64,000 bases of DNA from Trachelipus rathkii (taxonomy: Eukaryota > Arthropoda > Malacostraca > Isopoda > Trachelipodidae). Shown in pieces: positions 14,294 through 29,034 of this stretch. Every line of letters begins with the position of its first letter. The stretch's first letter is position 1. A program made the position numbers and the translations under genes. The stretch spans positions 1-64,000 of the forward strand of contig JABUQX010086917.1 of assembly GCA_015478945.1 (NCBI GenBank), read 5' to 3'. The notes under the pieces were generated by a model. The model made no database searches, was not told where the DNA came from, and saw nothing but the letters and a program-made list of their open reading frames with translations.

Positions 14294-14330
14294 GGTTAGA
14301 TTAGGTTAGGTATAGTTAAGTATAGTTTAA
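14294..14330 (-). repeat. Telomere-type TTAGG tract in the right arm
   Basis: Contains TTAGATTAGGTTAGG followed by degenerate units. It is the inverted partner of 7152-7205 and is too short and degenerate to be a working telomere. Confidence 0.5.
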
Positions 14331-14419
14331 TGTTTTACCCATAAATATTATTAAAAAATAACGAATACATTCAATTATGATTTTTCATATGTTCATGAAG
14401 TAGCGACTCAAAGAAACCA

Positions 14420-14580
14420 ACAATATATATTATATAGTATATATATATATATTATATACTACCTTTATATACGTATTATGTAATACCACTATTAGTTAAT
14501 AATTATATATACTATATACTATAATTATATTATAACATATTATATATAAATATATATATATAATATATAATACTATAACT
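14420..14580. repeat. Degenerate AT microsatellite
   Basis: Interrupted TA repeats at the right-arm position equivalent to 6815-6955 in the left arm. Confidence 0.6.
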
Positions 14581-17500
14581 AAGTTCAAATAGTTCCACTT
14601 GGCTTCATCAGGCAGAATTGGCATCAGTTTTTTAAAAATCTGGCAACCCTTGCGGATTAAAGCCTCGACAATGCGCCGCTATAGCAGGGCTGGTAAATTG
14701 TGTCAAATCAAAGGATAGTGGAAGTACATAGACTTAATTGGATTCGTTTCCAAGCACTTTAGCAGATGATACAAACCGAGCAGCCTAACAAAGTCATACA
14801 GATTTCGAGCATAGCACGTTTAAGTCTGGCGGTCAAGATGTTGCGGTCAAAAGGAAAGGCATGTGCTTTTCTGAATTCATGAGTCGCAGGCAAAGACTCT
14901 CCTCAAAGAAGGGGCTGTTACAGACTCGAAAATGCAAAAGCGAAGCAATGCTGCTAAAGGTCGGGCATAACATTTGTAATAATAAATAGAATAAGAGAGC
15001 GTGATTCGGGCAACCAGTCTTGACAGGACTAAGAATAGATTTGAGAGTTAGTTGGAGTATGAGAGTTTAAGGCAGTTGACAAGCCTTAGATTACACTTTA
15101 TCAAGGAGGAGCATATTGTTGTGGACCCACCACGGCAGATTACGTAATTTATACCCTCTCAAGGGTGCGAACAGATACTCATGAAGATCTGGATTCAGCA
15201 GTTCCGTACTGGTGGTTTGAGCACAGTTCGAAGGGTCGTCTTGTGAATCAACAACGAACATTTTCCATAGAACAGAAGTCGATTTCCTTTTCGCATGTTT
15301 AAGGGTCCTGTTCGCACTTGTATTAAATATGTATCATATACTTTACTACCATCAGGGTTGTGTCGTCATTCTAAAAGACTTTACCTATAGGCGTTGTGGA
15401 AACTTATTACCTGGTCACGACCAGGTCTGATACGCCATGAAGAAGCTCGACGTTATTAAGAGTATTTTGGAAACACATGTCTTCTCTCTTCATCAAACTC
15501 TACAAGTACGAGCAAAGATCAGCTGGTTCTTGTTTTCTGTCTCACAGGCTACCCTTGCCTCAGCGATTATCTTATTTGCTGCTCGAATGAGCCGTCTTTC
15601 AAATATCGCCAAGGAGGTAAATGAAGAGATGGCTGGATGTTACTCTCAGTTCTCAAGAGTGTGAGAGGAGACCAGCGATGTAACAATGTATCATTACAAG
15701 AACAAAAAACGAAAAGAGTTTTTGGAAAAAGTGTAATATTCTGAGAAGCCATCACTATGGGACTAAGAATTTAGAGGACGATAAATGGGTCAGGTGTCAC
15801 TACATAATAGCAGTCATGAACGCACTGTCAACCGAAGACGAAGTAAGATTAAGCGCGTTTAGTGTATGAAGATATAAAAAGCTTATGCTGCAACGCTTGT
15901 CTGTAGTTTATGACGACACCAGGCTTTAATATGTGCTAAGCGCCACTAGAAACAGAGATGTCACCCGAATGCTGGAAGAGCAGAGTGGGACCAATAGACC
16001 TAAGCACTAAGGGAAATAGTGCAAGAATTCACCGTCCGAGCAGCCCATTCAGGAAATGCCCAGTATAACTTGGCAATCAGATGATAGTTCAGTAAGATCT
16101 TAATAACCAGGCGCTCACTCAGCTCGAACGAATTTATTCTGATCTTGAATTCCTCTGACTTTCCAGAACCAAATTTCGCAATTATCCTCCGCTGACTCTC
16201 AGACCGTGCGCCTCTTTATATTTTGGCGATTTTATAAATTTCTATAATCACCCCTGGGCTCTTCTATTACTCAGTCAATACATTTAAATATTGGAAATTT
16301 ATATTAACTGTAATCATCATGCGCATGCGATTTTTTCTATTTTTTTTTTAGTAATCAGCCTTATACCTTCCCCATAGCCGTACTCCAACTTCACTACTTT
16401 TTCTTTTTTTTCCAAAAGGATGATAATCATTATTGTTATATTTATATAACAATAAATGACACTACATCAACCCAAGCTTGCATTCATAGCCTAGTCGTGA
16501 TCCGTTCAATACGAGTCGAGGTCCTTCGCTGTGTGCTCACTTGGTGTGGATCATCAAAATGTTCACATGGTGATGATTTATGTTAACCTTACTTTCTTCT
16601 CTCAAGTAGATCTCGAACTCAGTTATTGATATTTCTATATTGTCGTTCTATGATTGTCTTTCAGTTTTAAACTGCCATGTTTCGCTTTGACTCTTACAGC
16701 TAATTACTTGATCTGTATGAATATTTTCTCTTTTCCAAACATTCAGTTATTTTCCTCTTCTTTGTTGTTCCCTGTTCTGACTCTTATGAATACTCTTCAA
16801 TCTCCCTATAGGCGCAGCTATTTAATTGTAACATTTTTTTGCTGTGATAGGACAACTTTATGAACACTTCATGAGAATCTTATTAGCACCCAATTGCTGC
16901 ACCTCTTGGTCATTCTTTGATGCAAATCTGACCTATCGTTCTCTTCTTCTCGTCGATTCGCTCCTAAAATTGCTTACCGCATCTTCTCCTAGTGTATAAA
17001 TCTCCCATTACTACCCCTCCGCTCCTGTCTCTCATCGCGCAAATTACATTATTCTCAGTGACTCCTTAAATTTTAACTTACATTTATTGCCACAATTCCA
17101 CATTAACATTGATTATTCCCAGTGGGTACTATAGAAGAAAAAAACTAATCGAGTCTCTTAGAAAGACAACACCATCCAAACAATATTATTTGAATTATTT
17201 AATTAAGGGATAGAATGAGCTTCACTAGCAAGGTAGAGTGTATTTTGCTGTTTGCATTTCTAGAATAGGGAAGCAAGTCCATGGTTAATCAAATATTTAC
17301 ATTTCATTTATCGGCCCCATTTTAAAATTGGAAGCTACCGCACTTTTGGAAACATTAAGTTGAAATGGTTTTCCCTTATCATCTGCACACGAAGTTAAGC
17401 AGAACACTTTTCTTTAATCTATCTCACCACCTTTAATGCCCATTAGTATTTCAGATCTTGTAAATCATCTTTACATACATAAATGGGAACAGGATTGATA

Positions 17501-18389
17501 AACTGCTTTTGGTTGGTTATTAATAGAAATAACTCAGAGGTCATTACAAATCGGTTGAGTATTGATTTGAAGTTGCAATGGAATGGGCGATAATTTTATC
17601 AGCTGCATCTACACTTTTCACTAATAGATTTGCTCTATCTAGACCAGTCGTAACGAACAAGCTTGTTTTCAGACTAGATGGTTGCTCCTGCGAGTTTTGA
17701 TAATACTTCAAATGAGATCTCCCCTCGCTTGATGCTGAAAACTTTCGGCTGTGGCGTCCCATGTTCAGATTCCAACTTTTCTTTTTCACACTAGAAAATT
17801 GAGAAATCTTTAAAAATATCAGGTCCTTTACCCAAAAACCTGATAAACTGTGGGTTCTGTTTGGGATCGTCTCAACCAACTCGGTCGCTTAAAGTTAGTT
17901 TTTTGTTATGAAGTCACTATTATAAAAACTAAACCTTCAACTGACAAACATCCAAAATCACATTCGTCAAACCCCTTTTCTCGCGCTTATTAAACATCCG
18001 CTAAAAAGAAAAAGTATACTTAAACAGACATTATGGTCATCAAAGCGCCCATTACAGTCTAAAAACACATCCAATATACCAATCACCTTCAATCGAAAGG
18101 TATGAAACTTTGGGAACAACCTACTCTACGAACAGCAATAGGAAGACATAGCTACGGGTAATAGTGAACTGACACAACAATAGAAAGAAACAGGATCGAA
18201 GTACGATTCTATGGCAATGTTCACTTCCTCGCACCTCTCCTTAGTTTCATATCACTTATTCATATACATCTCTCGATGATTCCACATTATGTAGCACAGC
18301 TAAAGGAAATACAAAATATTCCTCTACTATCAAAAATTATGCAATCTCTAGTCCGACTGGATCATTCTTCCATATTGTTTTGAAATTAT

Positions 18390-18512
18390 CCTAAAAATCT
18401 TCCGCTGACATTTTTTGTGGAATTTCACTGGACTTTCGAGCAGCTTGATCTTAAACGTTTGCCTCCTCAGACTTTCCCTGACTTTCCAGAAAGTGTGAAC
18501 CCTGTTTAAGAT
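18390..18512 (-). repeat. Second copy of the CAGGGTTCAC repeat
   Basis: It contains 'TTTCCCTGACTTTCC' followed by GTGAACCCTG and shares word order with 3590-3692. Unlike that copy it lies at a symmetrical place in the inverted duplication, opposite about 1620-1720, where only a weak CAGGGTATTATCAC match remains. Confidence 0.4.
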
Positions 18513-19319
18513 ATTTATAGCAATTATTCCTTGTTTAAGAATAGATTCCGAAACTTTAGGCCAAGGAACAAAAAGTTACAATCGAGTAGGACGACTGTCT
18601 GGATTATCCTGACTGGGAAGTTCCCGCTTCACTTCAGCACACTGGGATGGATCAATGCACTCTCTCATAGCAAGAGGAAAAGGAGTAAATATTGAATGTA
18701 ACGGCCAGTGAGGATAGCAGTTTACCATAAGGCAGGGTCAAGCCTCCGACAGCACAAGTTTTGAGCGACCGTAATTTGTACCAATGACTTTTTTAGTTTT
18801 TAAGCTCACGTAACGAATTGCCAAAAAATAACATTTTTAAGACCATTGCCAATGGCATGAAGATATGAGCGCAGGACAATACGCTACCTGGCGCCGTTCG
18901 TAGAGTGGATTAGGATGCGAAACCAATATATTCGATCAAACAGTCAGCATTTATCAGAAAATAAATACCGAGCCAGTATTACCAGGCCAGAGACTAAAAA
19001 TGGAAGGAGAAAGGAGGACATCAAAGCTGGAGCCTGAAATTTAAACTGCCAAAATGTCAAACACAAGAGCGTATACCGGCGTACGATAAGGACCCCAGAC
19101 AAGGTTGTTGCATTTCTAGAAGATATTTTCATGTCCTTGCGGTCTCAGAAGAGGTGCAATTTTAGTCCCATTCCCCGGAACTGAATTCTGCTGTAAAAGT
19201 TCAGGTTTCCCTGCATTTATAGACCAGCCCAATTAATTTCCTGATTAAACGAAGATTTATCCACGATAAGTTTAACGGTAAGTATGCCCCCATAGTACAA
19301 ATCACTGTGGTTATGCCAC

Positions 19320-19585
19320 CCATATATTATATATATAGTAGTGAGCCTGCGCTGCGCGCTCATATTATCTCATACCCTACTATTACTCATAACCATACCC
19401 CCCCGCCCACATTAATAATACTACATCATCACTACTATAGTATACTATATATATATTCAACACTACTACTACTAACTAATTCTTAATACCTACTTACTAT
19501 ATACATACTACCTGATATTTATCTCATCATATACACCTACTTTACGCGCAATTCATCAGCATTTATATATATATATATATACTTC
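19320..19585. repeat. AT-rich boundary tract
   Basis: Degenerate TA runs with short GC islands close the right arm. Immediately after it the sequence changes character: microsatellites become long and regular and open frames become longer. This may be an assembly join. Confidence 0.5.
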
Positions 19586-19589
19586 ATGA

Positions 19590-20760
19590 AGATTTAGATT
19601 GAGAAGATCTTGTTGAAGTAAATAGAACAAAAGTTGAAGGTACATGGAATAAATAGTAACTTTCTGATTGAAAAAGGATAATGATGAAGCAGCAAAAAAG
19701 CTGTTTTAGAGATATTCAAATTGTGATAAGGCGAAAATATTCAGTGGCATTATATGTTCATTGCTGTTCACATTTCTTAAATCTAGCCTTCAGAAAAGGC
19801 ATGTGAAATCCAACACATTAGAATCTGTATTGGCAAAGTGAAAACAACTACATAATATTTAAGATAACCAAAGCAGACAACTATTTTAATAGAAAAAAAA
19901 AAAAAAATTCAGAGACAAATCTAACACGTATGTATGAAACCAGGTGGATGGATATCATAATGGATTATTACGATTTAGAAAACTATGAAAACGTATCTTT
20001 TAATATTTGTAATTATCAGCGAATATGCTATAGACTTAGTTATGACATCATCTTTGCTCTCCTTCACACTTCCATTATGTACGGTACTTCATTGTTGTCA
20101 CCAACACTGGAAATAACAACTGCTCATAACCATATTAACAATGTGATGATTGTTTTGAAAGATTGTCACAAAACAATCAATGAAAGTTTCAACCATTTTT
20201 GAAGATGCTGTAAAACTTCTGCATTCCTATTAATGAAGAATTGTGAATGAAAATGCCAAGTGTTTAAGTCAAGGTAAAATCAAAAGACGAACTAATACTT
20301 GAAAATTGTACTTGCTTTTCTTGAGGATTTTTAAAATCAGAGCGCAATTATGAGCCACAGATCCATATTTACCAACCCTAGTAGTCATTTCATTGATGTC
20401 TATTAAAATTTTTACAAATTTTTAAATGTATATGATCTATATAATCACAATGTGAACCTATAACTCTTTAACACTAGTTAATTTTGTTCACTTTCAAGTG
20501 GGAGAAACAAGAATAAAAAATCTGCCATCAAATGCTCTTGGGGCTTTAAATGAATGCAATTCGGTTATTTTTCTAAACATTTTTGAATTGTTAAGGATCT
20601 TAGCAGCTATTCATCACTATTTTCCCTCCAGAAAGAACTTTCTCTACTCAAAAAATGTTCAAAAACTATCTCAACAGTTCTACAGGAGGGAAGACAAACA
20701 GAACTGGTTATAATAAGTGCTCCTTGTGGCTTCACAATAAAAATGGAGAAATGATCAATC
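19590..20760 (+). pseudogene. hAT-superfamily transposase remnant (ZMYM1-like type)
   Basis: hAT transposases cut and paste DNA with an RNase H-fold core and end in a dimerisation domain. From 19744 the frame reads VALYVHCCSHFLNLAF, which fits the 'YxHCxxHxLNL' block of the family; it then meets a stop. A second open segment (about 19930-20202) opens MYETRW, equivalent to the conserved TRW block, and continues with helical text ending in INESFNHF. A third segment (20498-20713) contains ALNECN and FELLRILAA, like the C-terminal dimerisation domain. Stops and frame changes separate the segments, and the usual ERSFS-type block near the C terminus is degraded. N-terminal zinc-finger sequence and terminal repeats were not found. 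It is not functional as it stands. Confidence 0.65.
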
Positions 20761-20807
20761 ATTTTTTTGTTAAGAGAACAAGAATAATAAATTTTTTTAT
20801 ATAAAAT

Positions 20808-21133
<326 letters not shown>

Positions 21134-21137
<4 letters not shown>

Positions 21138-21855
21138 GGTGGAATTCTAGATTTTTTTTCAAAATTTGACATTTTTCTGCAAAAAAGTCAATTAAACCAA
21201 CTTTTTTGGATTATTATTTTAATAATTTTAACTTTTGAATATTAATTAAAAGTTTTTTAGCAACCCTTAGCAGCCATAAGTGCTTTAACAAGTCTTGGCA
21301 TGCCAGTGATAAAATTTTGCACATTTCCTAAATTCTCTAGAGAACCAAATCTTAATAAGGCAGCATATGAGTTCCTGTTTTGTTGTAATGGGCTCATTGA
21401 ATATTTCATCTTTCAGTACACCCCATAAACTTTCAATGGGATTCATGTCAGGCAAATTTCCAGCCCATGGGAGCAGCTGAACCTCATATTGTGTAAACCA
21501 CATCTTCATTGATTTAGCCATGTGACAGGAGGCTGAGTCCTGTTGGAATATCCAGGTTGTTCACCTTATTTGAAGTAGTAGACAACCTTTTAGTTCCTCT
21601 ATATATTAAACCTGGTTCATAGTTCCCTCAACAATTTGTAAGCAACTTGTTCCATGAACTGAAATGGCTCTCCACACCCAAGGTTTTCGTTGGAAATTTA
21701 ATATTCTTCAGACATTCAGGCATAAATTCCTCACCTGGCCACCTTCTTGCACTCTGAACATGGTCATCCAACATAAGTACTGGAACAACCATAGAAGTAA
21801 AGAAACACCAAGCAAACTTTATGACTTGAAAATATTGTACTTAGTATGTAAAAAA
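21134..21855 (-). mobile_element. Tc1-like transposon fragment, left copy
   Basis: Minus-strand C-terminal half of a Tc1-family transposase. The frame at 21285-21545 contains QQDSAS, then MNPIESLWG. There are 34 residues between the aspartate of QQDSAS and the glutamate of NPIE, the DD34E spacing of Tc1 elements. The block before it reads NLPDMNPIE, so the conserved aspartate is kept here. The N-terminal DNA-binding half is missing. The outer edge at 21132 reads TA then GTACTGGTGG, a plausible element end next to the TA microsatellite. This copy is the mirror image of the copy at 21990-22705. Confidence 0.85.
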
Positions 21856-21989
21856 GGGTGGCATTGAAATCAAAGGTAATCATAATTTTACACATCTTAT
21901 TGTGATATTACCGTACTAATAACTAGACTCTTTTATGCATCACAGTTGAACTAAATAGCTAAATGCATCTTTCTTACCTTTTCACACAG
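21856..21989. other. Spacer between the inverted Tc1 copies
   Basis: About 134 bp joining the two mirror-image copies. It has a short self-complementary patch (GGTAAT near 21874 and ATTACC near 21906). If folded, the two element copies would form a stem of about 700 bp with this as the loop. Confidence 0.6.
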
Positions 21990-22705
21990 TTCATACTAGT
22001 TACAATATTTTCAAGTCAAAGTTTACTTGGTGTTTCATTACTTCTATGGCTGTTCCACTACTTCGGTCATTTTCTATTGTTGCAGGTGGTCTTCTCAGAC
22101 GAATCAACTATTGCAGTGCTGGATCACCACATGTAGAATGTAAGAAGGCAGCCAAGTGAGAAATTTATGCCTGAATGTCTGAAGAAGACTATCAAATTTC
22201 CAACGAAAATCATGGTGTGGGGAGCCCTTTTGGTGCATGGAACAAGCAGTTTACACATTGTTAAGGGATCTATGAGCCAGGTTCAATATATAGGTTGTCT
22301 ACTACCTCAAATAAGGTGAACAACCCTAGATATTCCAACAGGACTCTGCTTCCTATCACACAGCTAAATCAATGAAGATTTGGTTTGAACAAAATGGCAT
22401 TCAACTGCACCCATGGTCTGGTAATTCACCTGTCATGAATCCCATTGAAAGTTTATGGGGTATACTGAAAGATGAAATACTCAATGAGCCCATTCCAACA
22501 AAACAGGAACTCATATGCTGCCTTATTAAAGTTTGGTTTCACTCTGAGAGAATTCAGGAAATGAGCAAAAGTTTTATCAATGACATGTCAAGACGTGTTA
22601 AAGCACTTATGGCAGCAGCTATGGCTAAACTACTTATTAATTAATGTTCAAGACTTAAAACTATTGAAATAAATCCATTTGCAATCGAAAAAATTGGTTT
22701 AATTG
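21990..22705 (+). mobile_element. Tc1-like transposon fragment, right copy
   Basis: Plus-strand copy of the same transposase half. Recognisable in order are VVFSDES (about 22087, around the first catalytic Asp), IMVWGAL (about 22208), QQDSASYH (about 22338) and MNPIESLWG (about 22432). The 34-residue spacing to the catalytic glutamate is kept. The family's conserved 'PD' before MNPIE reads PV here, and a TAG stop lies just before IFQQDSAS, so this copy is dead. A stop also follows the first block. The open part of the C terminus runs 22372-22644. The mirror arrangement with the left copy suggests an inverted duplication or two opposite insertions. Confidence 0.85.
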
Positions 22706-23160
22706 ATCCTAACAACATATACCACACGTTTCCCCTACCCCCAGATGCTCCCATTATTAATCCCATTCACACACAATTAATTCTAAGAATTATCTCGGCA
22801 TATCCAAATAACCATTCTTCAAACACATCCACCTGAAATATCCCTTATGGAATAAACTTTCTGGACTGACAAACCTGTGTAATACTGTCTTGTTTCCACT
22901 CTAGACACCATCCCTCCCTCCAAGAATACAAATTTAGAATTAATAAATCACCCTCCCCTACTGTCAAAGATATTTTTTCCAGACTAATGACGACACAGGA
23001 CATCTCTTGCTAGACTATTATTCCTTAACAGATATCAGACACACCCAACTTTCAACATGTTTTTAATTGATCTCTGGGCCTGCCCTGCTTTGGTGGCACG
23101 ATATATCGAGGTAGCACATTTCTTGTAGGAGTGGAGAAAGGGTGACAAAGTGTAAGAGGT
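22706..23160. other. Intergenic, no gene recognised
   Basis: Ordinary AT-rich sequence with no family motif and no long open frame apart from those running into the microsatellite that follows. Confidence 0.5.
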
Positions 23161-23217
23161 ATATATAAGAGCAGCAGTATATATATATATATATATATAA
23201 GGTATATATATATATAA

Positions 23218-23253
<36 letters not shown>
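23161..23253. repeat. TA microsatellite
   Basis: TA repeat with two short interruptions. Open frames here are made almost wholly of alternating Ile-Tyr and are not genes. Confidence 0.85.
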
Positions 23254-26290
<3,037 letters not shown>

Positions 26291-26479
26291 CCGTCATGTG
26301 TATCTTAAAAACTATTCATGCACAGTAAAAAGGAATACATTTTTGGAAACAAGTAAAATTTTAGTTTTGAAACACTTTAAAAAAATAAAAAAAAAAACAA
26401 TTGTTTTTAAAAAAAAAAGTGAATAATATATATTAATAGTAATTTAAACTTATTTTAATTAACGTAACCTTTACGTTGG

Positions 26480-26709
26480 CCTTTTAATGTTGGGTGGTGT
26501 TAAAATCAAAAGAGTACCAAGGGCTGACCGCAGATGCAGGAGTCGGGGTCTTTCGCCTTCCTGGAAACGACAGGTAGGGTTATTTCCTCTGCAGGGTCTC
26601 CGGAATCCCTGCTCTTTGGTATTTGGGTGTCGTGTCTTCCGCCTTACGGGGTAGAATGAAAACTTCCCTATGTTCACCTGGTCGGTCGTGCTGAGCTCCC
26701 GGCCGCTGT
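26480..26709. repeat. GC-richer dispersed-repeat core
   Basis: Contains GATGCAGGAGTCGGGGTC at about 26532. A related word, GATGTCAGTAGTCGGGGTCC, occurs at about 49767 in another GC-richer island between AT tracts. This suggests a short dispersed family, but neither the element's ends nor its class are visible. Confidence 0.4.
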
Positions 26710-26862
<153 letters not shown>

Positions 26863-27126
26863 ATTTGTGTACTTTTCTTTTGAAATAAATGACAAAATGA
26901 CACAGATTTAGCGATTTCAGACCCCGTTACAATGAACTGTGATGAAGATGCCAGATGTTCGATAGAATTTTTCAATTAAGACAAACATATTAATTGTTAT
27001 TTATTATTCATTTATCATTAATCATACTTATTTATACTTTCATAAGTAAAATTTTACGCAGAATCTAAAAATGTATTCCTTTTTAGTGTAGCATTAGTAG
27101 TTTTTAAGATACATATGACGGCTAAT

Positions 27127-27209
27127 GGAAAGGCTGGCCATATATATATATATGAATATATATATGTTTTTGTGTATATATATATATATATAACTATATA
27201 TATATAGCA

Positions 27210-27246
<37 letters not shown>
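27127..27246. repeat. TA microsatellite at a retrotransposon 3' end
   Basis: Interrupted TA repeat between the end of the inverted-repeat element (27125) and the 3' end of the Jockey-like element (minus strand). It may be the simple-repeat tail of that retrotransposon. Confidence 0.75.
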
Positions 27247-27247
<1 letters not shown>

Positions 27248-28935
27248 TGATGGGCAAAGGCCAACCTAATTCCACCAGGGTTAGGAAGAGGAGTGAGTTG
27301 CCGAGGTAGATCCAACTTAAAAGCCGACATGCCCTCCTATACGGCCGGCATTTGAAAGCTTGAGTCAAAGGCAAATATAGTTGGGAGAAATTGTTGGGAG
27401 TGTGTTTCAGACTTTACCGGGGAGAGTACATGCAAGATAATCATAACTTGTTAAGTCTGAATGAGAAATATTAGAGAAAGGATAATACTGTGGGAGGGAA
27501 TGTAAATGCACGAACCTCTGATTAGGAGGTAAGGCGATTGAAGATTCAGAAGAGAAAATTGTTGTTATAGCGATAGAATGTAAAGAGAATAATACAATAA
27601 TTCGATGGACAGGAAGAGCTAGACTGGAGAGAGTCAGTGAGAATAGGATTAACTTAATAAGACCAGAAGACATATCCCAACAAAAAATTCCTATAGGATC
27701 CCACCCATTCCTATCTTAATTAAGATAGGAATGGATGGGATCCTATAGGAATTTTTTGATGGGATAGACACCACCTTTCAAATAGATCTGTGTGAGTGGA
27801 ACCACCCCAGATGCGGGAGGCATAATTCATACATGGAATAACTGGTCATCCAGAAGCAAACATGCAACTTATGGAAAGTACTCCAAAGAAAAGTTCCTGT
27901 TCACTACAAAATTTTTAGAAGCTTGCTCAGGGAAAAGAAACGATAAAAATTTTAAGGACAGACGCAAGTTTGAGTCGTGTGTTTTGGAAGATATTATAGC
28001 TGCGTTAAAGATTGTGGAACTGAGTTTTCGAAGAATTGAAAACAACCTTGTTCTCAATGCCCCAATGCTTACGAAAGTCATATTGGCGATTAAAGATAAG
28101 ATTAGAAGAAATAAGGGGGTTTCCAAATGTTATTGTTAAGGATGGATTCGAAAACTTTAGAAATAACAAAGTTAATGAGATAGAAAGATAGTATGAGGGT
28201 TGAGATAGGTACCCCTTTTTCGGCGAAGGCTGAATAAGCGAACGTTTCCACAAGAAGAAAGAAGGGAAGGTCGAAAAAGAAAGACAGAGACGAATAGTTT
28301 GCCAAGGCAAGGTGTAAGCTCGGAAGAACAAGTTTTGAGAACCACAGGGGGAATACCTTAGTGTTAAGCTCAGAGAGAGAGCCGATATAACATTTTTATA
28401 AGAAATTACAATATTAGATATAAATGCACATGTGAGCTGGAAGGAGGTGGAGAAGGAGAAATAGCTCCGGAATCGTCTAAGGTGGAATTAGAAGCAAATG
28501 TTTGAGTGAAGAATGCAGCTTTAGCGGAAGGTTAAAAGGCTGTTGTGTCGTCGTAAGATACTAGAGGAGATAAAGAGGAGAAAGAAAAGTTAGAGTTAAC
28601 ATTTTTCTTGTTGCAAAAATGCCAGAAAAGACGTGAGGAAGAGGAACCAGTAAAATTATCGCATTTTCTACTGAGAAAAAAAGTTTTTAGTGTCACTGAG
28701 AATAGATCTTGCACGATTGAGGGACGAAATTTAAGTTGCGTGAGTTTCAAGAGTTTTAAGATGACGGTAATCCCTGAAGGTATTGCCCCTGTGGCGAATA
28801 GCGCGAGAACAAGTAGAATTAAACCAAGGTTTGTTAGGTATAGTTGAAGGGAATGAATATGGAATGTTGGCCTCAATGCCAGAGAACATTATTATCTTGG
28901 TAATGCGCTCAGCACACTACGAGGGGTCCCTCCTA
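27247..28935 (-). pseudogene. Jockey-like non-LTR retrotransposon, 5'-truncated and internally deleted
   Basis: Minus-strand reverse-transcriptase remnant, read from 28935 downwards. Words fitting arthropod Jockey-type elements appear in order: a serine-rich linker (28500-28880), PSPKKG (about 28226), a degraded YRPI region, RQYDFRK (about 28065-28088), then directly NSSKTQFHNL, then YASRIWGGSTHTDL (27770-27830) and PGKVWNTLP (27380-27420). The part between the FRK block and the SSKTQF block, which in this family carries the catalytic YADD motif, is missing: an internal deletion. Several frameshifts and stops occur. The 3' region ends near 27247 at a TA run. A palindromic element interrupts it at 27671-27768. 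Open frames on the plus strand here, such as 27792-28139, are antisense shadows. Confidence 0.75.
27671..27768. mobile_element. Snap-back palindromic insertion, about 98 bp
   Basis: Two arms of about 49 bp with only a few mismatches meet at 27719/27720 (centre CTTAATTAAG). The ends read TATCCCAAC and GATGGGATA. The arms include CCTATAGGATCCC and GGGATCCTATAGG. It lies inside the Jockey-like element, between the WGGSTHTDL block and the C-terminal part, so it was probably inserted later. It would fold into a nearly perfect hairpin. Confidence 0.8.
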
Positions 28936-28941
28936 CGGAAG

Positions 28942-28942
<1 letters not shown>

Positions 28943-29002
<60 letters not shown>

Positions 29003-29003
29003 G

Positions 29004-29034
<31 letters not shown>

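Larger units (their letters stand above)
13750..19325 (-). repeat. Right arm of the long inverted duplication
   Basis: Reverse complement of the left arm, in the same order of blocks, and shorter (about 5.6 kb against 7.4 kb). Part of the length difference comes from AT tracts at 1085-1170 and 3790-3960 that I do not find here. The arm ends at 19325 with the block GTGGTTATGCCACCCATAT, the complement of the block that opens the left arm at 404. No gene is recognised. The indel-rich differences could be true divergence or read error. Confidence 0.8.

Noticed and set aside
27792..28331. 115-codon plus-strand open frame and overlapping frames
   Set aside because: The minus strand here carries recognisable Jockey-like blocks; the plus frame is their antisense shadow.
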